From Acidimicrobiales bacterium (GTDB lineage: Bacteria; Actinomycetota; Acidimicrobiia; Acidimicrobiales; Poriferisodalaceae): 49,789 bases of DNA. The notes below the pieces were generated by a model. The model saw only the letters and a list, made by a program, of their open reading frames with translations. It did no database searches and was not told where the DNA came from. Positions within the stretch are counted from its first letter, which is position 1. Every line of letters starts with the position of its first letter. Made by a program: the position numbers and the translations under genes. The DNA lies in assembly GCA_030743005.1 (NCBI GenBank), contig JASLTG010000020.1:1-49789 (forward strand). The letters are read 5' to 3'. Below, piece by piece: positions 43,244-49,789 of this stretch.

Positions 43244-44100
43244 TAGCGGTCCTTCAGACCGAACTTTTGTTTCAGTACCTGCTGAAACCCCCCAGAACCG
43301 GAGGTGACCAGACGCGCAATGACCTCGGAACGAGTGGCGATCATGATGTCACCATCGCTCAACGCAGCGACACTTCTGCCATCAACGGAAAGGTTCGCCT
43401 CTCGTTCTCCTACCACTGAGACCCTAATTTCGGTATCCGGTCTTAATACCAGTGAGCGATCAAACAGCATGTGGGGTGCAACTGGGGTTAATTGGAGTGA
43501 CCAGTGCGTCGGAGCAACTATGGAGCCACGGGCAGAGAGGTTGTATGCGGTTGAGCCAGTCGGAGTTGAAACTATGAGACCATCTCCCGCGTACGTTGCG
43601 AAGGGCGAGTCATCAATCGTTACTTCGAGGCGTACGGTATGGCCCTGCGATTTCTTCTCAACCACTGCTTCGTTTAGCCCTATCCAAGTGCCTTCGATTT
43701 CACCATCAGACCTTTGAACACTGCTCTGAATCATCAGACGTTCTTCAACCGGAAGATCTCCTCGCAAAGCCTTATCGACAGCCGTTTGTGCTTCGTCTGC
43801 TTCGAATTCTGTTAAATAACCGAGATGGCCAACGTTGACCCCAAGCACAGGGACACCAGCTTGGGCAACCCGCTCAAAAGTGCGGAGCATGGTTCCGTCA
43901 CCTCCAATACTGACAGCTAAATCAGCTTCAGCAGCAAAGGCCTCCGCCGAACAGCCCAGTTCAGATCTTCCGACTGCTGAAGCTCCAACTTCATCGAGAC
44001 GTACGCTATTGCCGGATTTCTCGAGGTAGTCGACTAGCGCAGCAGCCAACTCAAGTGATTCGCTTCGTTCTGGGTGCACCATCATGCAAATCACGCTCAT
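43243..44100 (-). CDS. nadK: NAD kinase
   Basis: Phosphorylates NAD to NADP; 285 residues. The nucleotide-binding GGDGT is at 66-70, and the second signature is STPTGSTAYNLSARGSIVAP. It is coupled to tlyA upstream (ATGA overlap) and recN downstream, the standard tlyA-ppnK-recN order of Actinobacteria. Confidence 0.97.
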   Translation of the reverse strand: MSVICMMVHPERSESLELAAALVDYLEKSGNSVRLDEVGASAVGRSELGCSAEAFAAEADLAVSIGGDGTMLRTFERVAQAGVPVLGVNVGHLGYLTEFEADEAQTAVDKALRGDLPVEERLMIQSSVQRSDGEIEGTWIGLNEAVVEKKSQGHTVRLEVTIDDSPFATYAGDGLIVSTPTGSTAYNLSARGSIVAPTHWSLQLTPVAPHMLFDRSLVLRPDTEIRVSVVGEREANLSVDGRSVAALSDGDIMIATRSEVIARLVTSGSGGFQQVLKQKFGLKDR

Positions 44101-44903
44101 GGGGTACCTACTTGTTCGGCTTCTTGGACTACCTGATCTAGTGAGACGAATTGGGTTGATAGGTCAATTCCCCGTCGACAATGAACGAAGAATTCTGTAT
44201 TTCCGCTAGCGCCGAGAAGTGGTGAAACCATCATGCCCATCACCCCAAACTTCGCTTCCGAAAAACACTCTGATACTTCCTTAAGAACTCTGTGCCAGAT
44301 CTTGGGGTTACGAATTATTCCCTGACCCCGAGCCGCTTCGACTCGGCCAGCCTCAAACTGTGGCTTTACCAGCATAAGTAGGTCCCCATCCGGTTCACAC
44401 AAACTCGTAAGTCTCGTACATACAACTTTTAGCGAGATAAAGGAAAGGTCGGCCACCACGAGAGGTGCCGGGCCTCCGATTTGGGAGACATCCAAGTGCC
44501 TGACATTGCTCCGTTCAAAAACTTTGACTCTCGCGTCTTCCCGAAGGCCATGGTCAAGTAGGCCATAACCAACGTCGATAGCAACAACCTGCGATGCGCC
44601 TCGTTGAATGACGCAGTCCGTAAACCCCCCTGTAGACGCCCCAACATCAATTACACGTTTTTCGTTAGCGTCGACATTGAATCGAGCTAGTGCTGCGTCA
44701 AGCTTGTCTCCTCCTCTCGACACGAATCTTGGTTTAGTTCCTACAAGTACGATGGCATCTCCAGCAGCAACTAGGTGCGCTGGTTTGTTGGCTACTGCTC
44801 CTCTTACAAGGACTTCCCCAGCATCAATGAGCTCTTTGGCTCTGGTTGTGGTTGGTGTCAAGTCGCGTCGAACCATCTCACGGTCAAGCCTGCGCCTAGT
44901 CAT
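44097..44903 (-). CDS. tlyA: TlyA family rRNA 2'-O-methyltransferase
   Basis: An S4-domain plus FtsJ-fold methyltransferase, 268 residues. The S4 RNA-binding domain is at 4-60; the SAM-binding motif is VIDVGASTGGFTD (84-96), followed by VAIDVGYG. M. tuberculosis TlyA methylates 16S and 23S rRNA cytidines and sets capreomycin sensitivity; the older 'hemolysin' name is misleading. It follows a leader of 95 nt with an unusual pairing potential. First gene of the tlyA-nadK-recN-steA-steB run. Confidence 0.95.
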   Translation of the reverse strand: MTRRRLDREMVRRDLTPTTTRAKELIDAGEVLVRGAVANKPAHLVAAGDAIVLVGTKPRFVSRGGDKLDAALARFNVDANEKRVIDVGASTGGFTDCVIQRGASQVVAIDVGYGLLDHGLREDARVKVFERSNVRHLDVSQIGGPAPLVVADLSFISLKVVCTRLTSLCEPDGDLLMLVKPQFEAGRVEAARGQGIIRNPKIWHRVLKEVSECFSEAKFGVMGMMVSPLLGASGNTEFFVHCRRGIDLSTQFVSLDQVVQEAEQVGTP

Positions 44904-44998
44904 TCTGAACGTCTCAGAGTGTTAAACGTCACCATCTGCACATAAGTTGAAGCTACCAGCAGAGTTACGAGATCTGAGACGACTTCAGATCCCCGCCT
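44904..44998 (-). promoter_or_regulatory. tlyA leader with two mutually exclusive stems
   Basis: On the minus strand GATCTGA (44991-44985) and TCAGATC (44977-44971) form a perfect 7-bp hairpin with a 7-nt loop, right after the HAD gene stop. CGTCTCAGA (44981-44973), which overlaps that hairpin, is also the exact complement of TCTGAGACG (44918-44910), 6 nt before the tlyA ATG. Only one of the two stems can form at a time. The plus-strand reading GATCTGAGACGACTTCA at 44971-44987 matches the pyrG leader motif but for one base. Confidence 0.45.
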
Positions 44999-45787
44999 TT
45001 ACTTGGAATCTAAGATCAATTCGACCAGAGACTGCAAGTCATCTGCCACGAAGTTAGGGACCGGCTTGCACGTCGTTGCCTCTTCGCGAGAAGTGACTCC
45101 CGAGAGAACTAGCCCAAAATCGAAACCGAGTTCCGCGGCAAGTAAACCGTCGGTAGCTGGCAAATCCCCAACCACTATGTTGCCTGAACTGCCGCGTTCT
45201 ACTTCTAACCAGCTGAGTGCGAGGTCGGCGATGGGTGTATGAGGTTTCCCCGCAATCGTCGCCTGGGTCTTTCCAGCAGCGGCTACGGCTGCCGTTAACG
45301 ATCCATTACCTGGCAGTAAGCCTTGAGGTGTCGGGTAGGTGGGGTCGTTATTGGTTGATATCAGGCGGGCTCCGTCGTGAATGGCCTGAGCCGAGACGGC
45401 TAGTCGGTGAAAATCAAATTCACGATGGAACCCGACTATGACCGCATCGATGGAATCTTTTGAAATTGTTTCGTCGTTTGGGTTAAGCGGCAGCGCCCCT
45501 CGACCTTCAACGGCTTCGACTACACCATCTCCGGCGCAAACCAAGACTCGTTCGCCTGCCTCAACCAATGATGCAGCGGCCATCGCTGATGTGAGAACTC
45601 GATCTTGGGCCTCTATGCCACAAGCTTCGAGCTTCATTTCTGCCTGTCTCTTGGTAAGAGCAGAAAAGTTGGTCACAAAAAGGATCTGCTGACCGGCGGA
45701 ATCAAGGTGTTCTACGGCTTCTGCGGAGCCGGCGATCGGCCGGTCTGCTAGCCATATGACCCCGTCGAGATCGAGTATCCAGGCGAT
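44999..45787 (-). CDS. HAD-superfamily (NagD-like) phosphatase, non-canonical start
   Basis: A phosphatase of the HAD type IIA group, similar in place and content to M. tuberculosis Rv1692, a glycerol-3-phosphate phosphatase. The first in-frame ATG, GTG or TTG is a GTG at 45676, but this would remove the catalytic motif. Reading upstream without a stop gives AWILDLDGVIWLADRPIAGS with the nucleophile DxD (D6, D8 if an ATC at 45787 starts), then VEHLDSAG, then LFVTNFSALT. From 45787 the protein has 262 residues, the normal family length. No ATG, GTG or TTG lies between the upstream in-frame stop and this motif; ATC 45787 aligns with the family initiator. A base error or rare start is possible. 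Confidence 0.85.
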   Translation of the reverse strand: MAWILDLDGVIWLADRPIAGSAEAVEHLDSAGQQILFVTNFSALTKRQAEMKLEACGIEAQDRVLTSAMAAASLVEAGERVLVCAGDGVVEAVEGRGALPLNPNDETISKDSIDAVIVGFHREFDFHRLAVSAQAIHDGARLISTNNDPTYPTPQGLLPGNGSLTAAVAAAGKTQATIAGKPHTPIADLALSWLEVERGSSGNIVVGDLPATDGLLAAELGFDFGLVLSGVTSREEATTCKPVPNFVADDLQSLVELILDSK

Positions 45788-45792
45788 GCTGA

Positions 45793-46806
45793 TTAAACCT
45801 GCCAGGTTCCGCGAGAACGAAGCAACGAACTGAGATCTCCTGAACCCTTGTCATTTTGGGCCATGGCTAGTTGAGCAGTAGAGGAAGTGGCGTATTCAAT
45901 TCTTTCAACAGCTCGAAAGACTCCAACTGGCGTAGGTTCGAATGGGCCTCGGGAAAGACGACTCAGCATAAACGCTGTAGATGGATCGGGCTTTGTCTCA
46001 TCATGCACCAAAAGGGCTGCCTCACCCACGTCCGCCACCGACACGACTTTGGCTGCTCCATTTTCAACTACAACACCGAATTCGCCGTCGGCGCCGAACT
46101 TGATGGGTTTGCCATGTTCGAGCGAAATCAGATTGCCATCGCGGTTCTGTTTCTTGGTTATCCCTTCCCAGGCACCATCGTTGAAAACATTGCAGTTTTG
46201 GAAGACTTCGACTATCGAAGCGCCTTTATGGTCATGGGCTCGACGGAACATCTCCATCATGTGTTGGCGATCCATGTCGTGGGTACGTGCAACGAATGAC
46301 GCCTCGGCCCCCAACGCCACAGACACAGGATTAAACGGTGCGTCCAACGAACCCATCGGCGAACTCTTGGTGATTTTGCCGACTTCGCTCGTTGGGGAAA
46401 ACTGGCCCTTAGTGAGGCCATAGATCATGTTGTTGAAGAGAAGGATGTTCAAATTCACGTTTCTTCGTAAGGCATGGATGAGGTGATTGCCGCCGATAGA
46501 CATCATGTCTCCGTCACCACCAATAACCCAGATATCTAGGTCTGGGCGCGCCATGGCAAGACCTGTGGCGATGGCAGGGGCTCTGCCGTGAATGCCGTGC
46601 ATGCCGTAGGTGTTCATGTAGTACGGAAAACGTGCCGCGCAGCCGATACCGGATATGAAGACCGTGTTTTCGCGATCTACTTCTAGTTCGGGCATAAGCA
46701 TCCGCATAGCGGTCAGAATGGAGTAGTCGCCGCAGCCAGGGCACCAACGAACTTCCTGATCGGTTGCCCAATCTGCTGGTTCTGTACGCGTAGGAGTATC
46801 GGTCAT
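45793..46806 (-). CDS. korB: 2-oxoacid:ferredoxin oxidoreductase beta subunit
   Basis: The ThDP-binding subunit, 337 residues, of an enzyme that oxidises probably 2-oxoglutarate to succinyl-CoA and reduces ferredoxin. RWCPGCGDYSIL (cluster cysteines) opens the protein; the ThDP motif is GGDGDMMSIGGNHLIHALRR. It follows korA after 19 nt. Its stop TAA lies within a few bases of the probable start of the HAD gene. In M. tuberculosis KorAB lets the cycle run independently of the 2-oxoglutarate dehydrogenase complex. Confidence 0.93.
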   Translation of the reverse strand: MTDTPTRTEPADWATDQEVRWCPGCGDYSILTAMRMLMPELEVDRENTVFISGIGCAARFPYYMNTYGMHGIHGRAPAIATGLAMARPDLDIWVIGGDGDMMSIGGNHLIHALRRNVNLNILLFNNMIYGLTKGQFSPTSEVGKITKSSPMGSLDAPFNPVSVALGAEASFVARTHDMDRQHMMEMFRRAHDHKGASIVEVFQNCNVFNDGAWEGITKKQNRDGNLISLEHGKPIKFGADGEFGVVVENGAAKVVSVADVGEAALLVHDETKPDPSTAFMLSRLSRGPFEPTPVGVFRAVERIEYATSSTAQLAMAQNDKGSGDLSSLLRSRGTWQV

Positions 46807-46825
46807 GTCGATTACCTGTAGTCCT

Positions 46826-48697
46826 TTAGGAGGCTTCCATAGCTTGAAGTGCCGCAGATTCTATTTCGGCAGTCGTGAACGGAACTCCGTTCATTTTGTT
46901 CACTGGTTTGATATCGAGCAGATATTTGGCTCTGATCAAATTAACCAGTTGTCCGTCATTCATTTCAGGGCAAATAACAGTTTCAAATTTGGAAAGAACC
47001 TCTTCCAAGTTTTTCGGCAGAGGGTTCAAGTGGCTTAGATGCACGTGAGCCGCTTTCTTCCCGGCTTGTTGAAGTCGGTCGACGGCGGCGTCGATGGCTC
47101 CCCAAGTTGAACCCCAGCCCAACATGCAGAAGTCAGCATCTGCGTCTCCTGATACTTCCACGTCTGGGACGTCGATTGCTTCAATCTTCGCGGCACGAAG
47201 ATCAACCATCTTCTGGTGATTTTCCGGGTCATAGCTGATGTTGCCTGAGCCATCTTCTTTTTCTATACCGCCGATTCGGTGCATCAAGTTGGGTGTTCCA
47301 GGAATCGCCCAGGGTCGCGCCAATGTCTCAGGGTCTCGTAGGTAGGGCAAGAAAATTCCCTCGCCGTCCTCATTAGTTCCGTTGAAACCAGTGTGAAAGT
47401 CGACGCCTATATCTGGTAATGAGTCGATATCTGGAAGTAACCACGGCTCAGAGCTTGTAGCTAGGTACCCGTCACTTAACAACATCACTGGGGTTCGATA
47501 GCGGAGGGCGATACGGCAGGCTTCTATGGCGGCGTTAAAGCAATCCGCTGGACTACGGGGGGCGACAATCGGCATTGGCGACTCAGAGTGGCGCCCATAC
47601 ATCGCCATCATCAAATCCGCCTGCTCGGGTTTGGTAGGCAGGCCAGTCGACGGACCACCGCGCTGAATATCAATCACGACGAGGGGAAGTTCAAGACTCA
47701 CCGCCAATCCCATAGCTTCACCTTTGAGGGCGACGCCAGGGCCTGATGTCGTTGTGAAAGACAGCGCTCCACCAAAGGCTGCGCCCACGGCTGAGGCCGC
47801 TGCGGCTATCTCATCTTCGGCCTGGAAGGTCCTTACTCCAAAGTGCTTCAGTTCGGATAAATCGTGGAGGATGTCCGAGGCCGGTGTGATCGGGTAGGAA
47901 CCAAGGAATATAGGGAGACGAGCTAACTGGCCAGCTGCTGCGCAACCCCAAGCAAGTGCAGTATTCCCGTTGACGTTGGTGTATTCACCTGATGGCAAGT
48001 CCGCTGGCTTGATTTCGTAGTGAGATTCGAATAGCTCAGCTGTTTCCCCAAAGTTATAGCCAGCCCGAAATGCCGCTTCGTTCGCTTTAATCACGAGCTC
48101 TTTACCGTGGAATTTGGTGTTAATAAATTCCATGGTGGGTTCAACTGGCCGGGTGTACATCCAGGAAATAAGCCCTAGCGCGAAGAAGTTTTTCGATCGT
48201 TCTGCGTCTCTGGGTTTGACACCGTGTTCTGCCACAGCGTCTCTGGTGATCTGACTCATCGGCACCGGGTAACTCCTGTACCCGTCCAGGGTGCCGTCTT
48301 CTAGTGGGTCGCTCTCGTAGCCAGCTTTCTCAAGGTTGCGTTCGTTGAAGGCATCGGTGTTGAGGATGATCGCTCCACCTTGGACCAGGTTTTTGAGTTG
48401 GGCCTTGAGAGCAGCTGGGTTCATAGCCACCAATACGGTCGGTGCATCACCGGGGGTCGTAATAGCAAAATCTGATATGCGGACCTGGAAAGCCGACACG
48501 CCAGCGAGTGTCCCTTGGGGCGCACGAATCTCAGCTGGAAATTCCGGCAACGTCGCAAGGTCGTTACCTAGGGCCGCAGAAATACTGGTGAACTGATCAC
48601 CCGTCAATTGCATGCCGTCGCCGGAGTCTCCGGCGAATCGAATGATTACCTCATCGAGTTCTTGCAGCGGTAGTTCTCGAGGTGCTGTATCGGTCAC
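46826..48697 (-). CDS. korA: 2-oxoacid:ferredoxin oxidoreductase alpha subunit (gamma-alpha fusion)
   Basis: A 623-residue subunit. The N-terminal third (about 20-200) is the gamma domain for CoA binding (VIIRFAGDSGDGMQLTGDQF); the rest is the alpha pyrimidine-binding part (SYPITPASDILHDL and TTSGPGVALKGEAMG). The frame is open to a TTG at 48727, but the GTG at 48697 has GGGAG 5 nt upstream and is clearly better. A TATAAA element lies about 40 nt upstream. With korB it forms a two-gene operon. 2-Oxoglutarate is the likely substrate, though pyruvate cannot be excluded by eye. Confidence 0.93.
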   Translation of the reverse strand: MTDTAPRELPLQELDEVIIRFAGDSGDGMQLTGDQFTSISAALGNDLATLPEFPAEIRAPQGTLAGVSAFQVRISDFAITTPGDAPTVLVAMNPAALKAQLKNLVQGGAIILNTDAFNERNLEKAGYESDPLEDGTLDGYRSYPVPMSQITRDAVAEHGVKPRDAERSKNFFALGLISWMYTRPVEPTMEFINTKFHGKELVIKANEAAFRAGYNFGETAELFESHYEIKPADLPSGEYTNVNGNTALAWGCAAAGQLARLPIFLGSYPITPASDILHDLSELKHFGVRTFQAEDEIAAAASAVGAAFGGALSFTTTSGPGVALKGEAMGLAVSLELPLVVIDIQRGGPSTGLPTKPEQADLMMAMYGRHSESPMPIVAPRSPADCFNAAIEACRIALRYRTPVMLLSDGYLATSSEPWLLPDIDSLPDIGVDFHTGFNGTNEDGEGIFLPYLRDPETLARPWAIPGTPNLMHRIGGIEKEDGSGNISYDPENHQKMVDLRAAKIEAIDVPDVEVSGDADADFCMLGWGSTWGAIDAAVDRLQQAGKKAAHVHLSHLNPLPKNLEEVLSKFETVICPEMNDGQLVNLIRAKYLLDIKPVNKMNGVPFTTAEIESAALQAMEAS

Positions 48698-48735
48698 GGA
48701 CACTCCCGGGGGATGGTGGTCGTCCAAAATCGAAC

Positions 48736-48741
48736 TTTATA
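48736..48741 (-). promoter_or_regulatory. putative -10 element of the korAB promoter
   Basis: TATAAA on the minus strand, about 38 nt before the chosen korA start, in the 95-nt gap after the aldolase gene. No clear -35 at the usual distance was seen. Confidence 0.35.
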
Positions 48742-48792
48742 CCTGTCGAGAGACAAATACTCGCTAAAAACCGCTCTGTTCATCTAGGTGAC

Positions 48793-49789
48793 TCAGGCCA
48801 CTGTGATTGAGTGGTCGAGGTAGACATCTTGAATGGCGTTCAAGAGATCTACGCCTTCTTGCATAGGTCGCTGGAAAGCCTTACGTCCGGATATAAGACC
48901 AAGGCCACCAGCTCGTTTGTTGACGACAGCAGTCATGACGGCTTCGGCCATATCAGTTGACCCTGAACTTGCGCCTCCACTGTTGATCAAGCCAATTCTG
49001 CCCATGTAACAGTTGGCGACTTGCCATCTGCAGAGGTCGATCGGATGGTCAGAAGTCAACTTTTCGTAGACGTCGGGGTGAGTCTTCCCGAATCCTTTTA
49101 TGAGGTTAAAGGCCCCGTTATTTTCTGGCAGCTTCTGCTTAATGATGTCAGCTTCGATGGTGACCCCAATGTGATTCGCTTGTGCGGTGGCGTCGGCTGC
49201 TACATGATTATCTTGGTCGTCGGTATCTATTGCGCTGTTTCGCAGGTAGCACCACAAAACCGTGAACATCCCTAGCTGGTGTGCCCTTTCGAAGGCCTCT
49301 GCGGTCTCTTGAATCTGGCGCCCGCTTTCTTCACTCCCGAAGTAGATCGTGGCCCCAACTCCAGCAGCACCCAACTCATGTGCCTGGTCTACTGAACCAA
49401 ACATTATTTGGTCATAAGTAGCTGGGTAGGTGAGTAGCTCGTTGTGGTTCAGCTTGACGATGAATGGAATCCGATGCGCATATTTTCTACTGATGGCGCC
49501 CAGCACGCCGAAAGTAGTTGCTACCGCGTTGCATCCTCCTTCGATGGCAAGCTCGACAATATTGGCTGGATCGAAATATATGGGGTTGGGTGCAAAAGAC
49601 GCGGCCCCTGAATGCTCTATCCCCTGGTCAACGGGCAAGATCGACACATACCCTGAACCGGCAAGTCTTCCGCTGCCGAACAAAGCTTGCATATTTCGCA
49701 TCACCTGAGGTGATCGATCGGTTACAGACAGGACTTCGGTAACGAAATCGGGACCCGGAAGGGTAAGGAGGTCTTGGGGGATCGTCTCG
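48793..49789 (-). CDS. fbaB: class I fructose-bisphosphate aldolase (FbaB/DhnA type), N-terminus beyond the window
   Basis: A Schiff-base aldolase of glycolysis and gluconeogenesis, similar to E. coli Fba[42 protein letters not shown] and NSGGASSG are conserved; the catalytic lysine is in the KLNHNE region or its late counterpart [20 protein letters not shown] at 49704 could be called as start, but the frame runs on to the right edge through 28 further codons that match FbaB ([14 protein letters not shown] and [12 protein letters not shown]), so the gene is cut by the window end. korA follows after about 95 nt. Confidence 0.93.
   Translation of the reverse strand, partial: ETIPQDLLTLPGPDFVTEVLSVTDRSPQVMRNMQALFGSGRLAGSGYVSILPVDQGIEHSGAASFAPNPIYFDPANIVELAIEGGCNAVATTFGVLGAISRKYAHRIPFIVKLNHNELLTYPATYDQIMFGSVDQAHELGAAGVGATIYFGSEESGRQIQETAEAFERAHQLGMFTVLWCYLRNSAIDTDDQDNHVAADATAQANHIGVTIEADIIKQKLPENNGAFNLIKGFGKTHPDVYEKLTSDHPIDLCRWQVANCYMGRIGLINSGGASSGSTDMAEAVMTAVVNKRAGGLGLISGRKAFQRPMQEGVDLLNAIQDVYLDHSITVA

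Overview
The window looks like a slice of actinobacterial chromosome. The best guess is a marine Acidimicrobiia-type lineage: base composition is near balanced, spacing is tight, GTG and TTG starts are common, and the gene order matches high-GC Actinobacteria. That placement is inference from gene content and from recalled Mycobacterium tuberculosis gene order; no search was run. Nothing in the window looks mobile: no transposase, phage gene, integron or CRISPR array was seen. It is mostly core metabolism and cell-cycle housekeeping.

Left part (1-9.3 kb). A minus-strand block runs pgsA, gcvH, a GarA-like FHA protein, a DUF151 nuclease-like protein and a MerR regulator. With the IlvG-like ThDP enzyme nearby, it recalls M. 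tuberculosis Rv1820-Rv1830. A HIT protein, an SRAP (HMCES/YedK) protein, a homoserine kinase and leuS are interleaved.

Middle-left (9.3-22 kb). mutA-mutB and meaB form a methylmalonyl-CoA mutase locus, with a TauD-type dioxygenase and a PH-like membrane protein inside it. Then come nrdAB (class I ribonucleotide reductase) with a good promoter upstream, an FAD ferredoxin-reductase-like protein, a LOG-family protein and tRNA-Pro(GGG).

Middle-right (22-45 kb). Two long minus-strand runs match the M. tuberculosis Rv1692-Rv1713 region. Read in the direction of transcription, the first is HAD phosphatase, tlyA, nadK, recN, steA, steB, GT2, a MraY/WecA-like protein, pyrG, NUDIX, xerD, an HD protein and a membrane protein. 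The second is scpA, scpB, rluB, tyrA, a fused aroA-cmk and plsC, then a DUF512 radical-SAM-like protein and der. Plus-strand trpS and ispH separate these runs.

Right end (45.8-49.8 kb). korA and korB encode a 2-oxoacid:ferredoxin oxidoreductase. They are followed by a class I fructose-bisphosphate aldolase whose N-terminus lies beyond the window edge.

The most interesting points are these. (1) A nearly identical 17-18 nt motif sits in the leaders of both pyrG and tlyA, and in the tlyA leader it is part of two mutually exclusive stems. (2) A lipid-phosphate sugar-transferase-like pair (GT2 plus a MraY/WecA-like protein) is overlapped with the SteA/SteB cytokinesis genes. (3) A complete HAD phosphatase has no ATG, GTG or TTG start for its catalytic N-terminus. 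(4) A GarA homologue carries a zinc ribbon where the phospho-switch tail should be, in a genome that also encodes KorAB.
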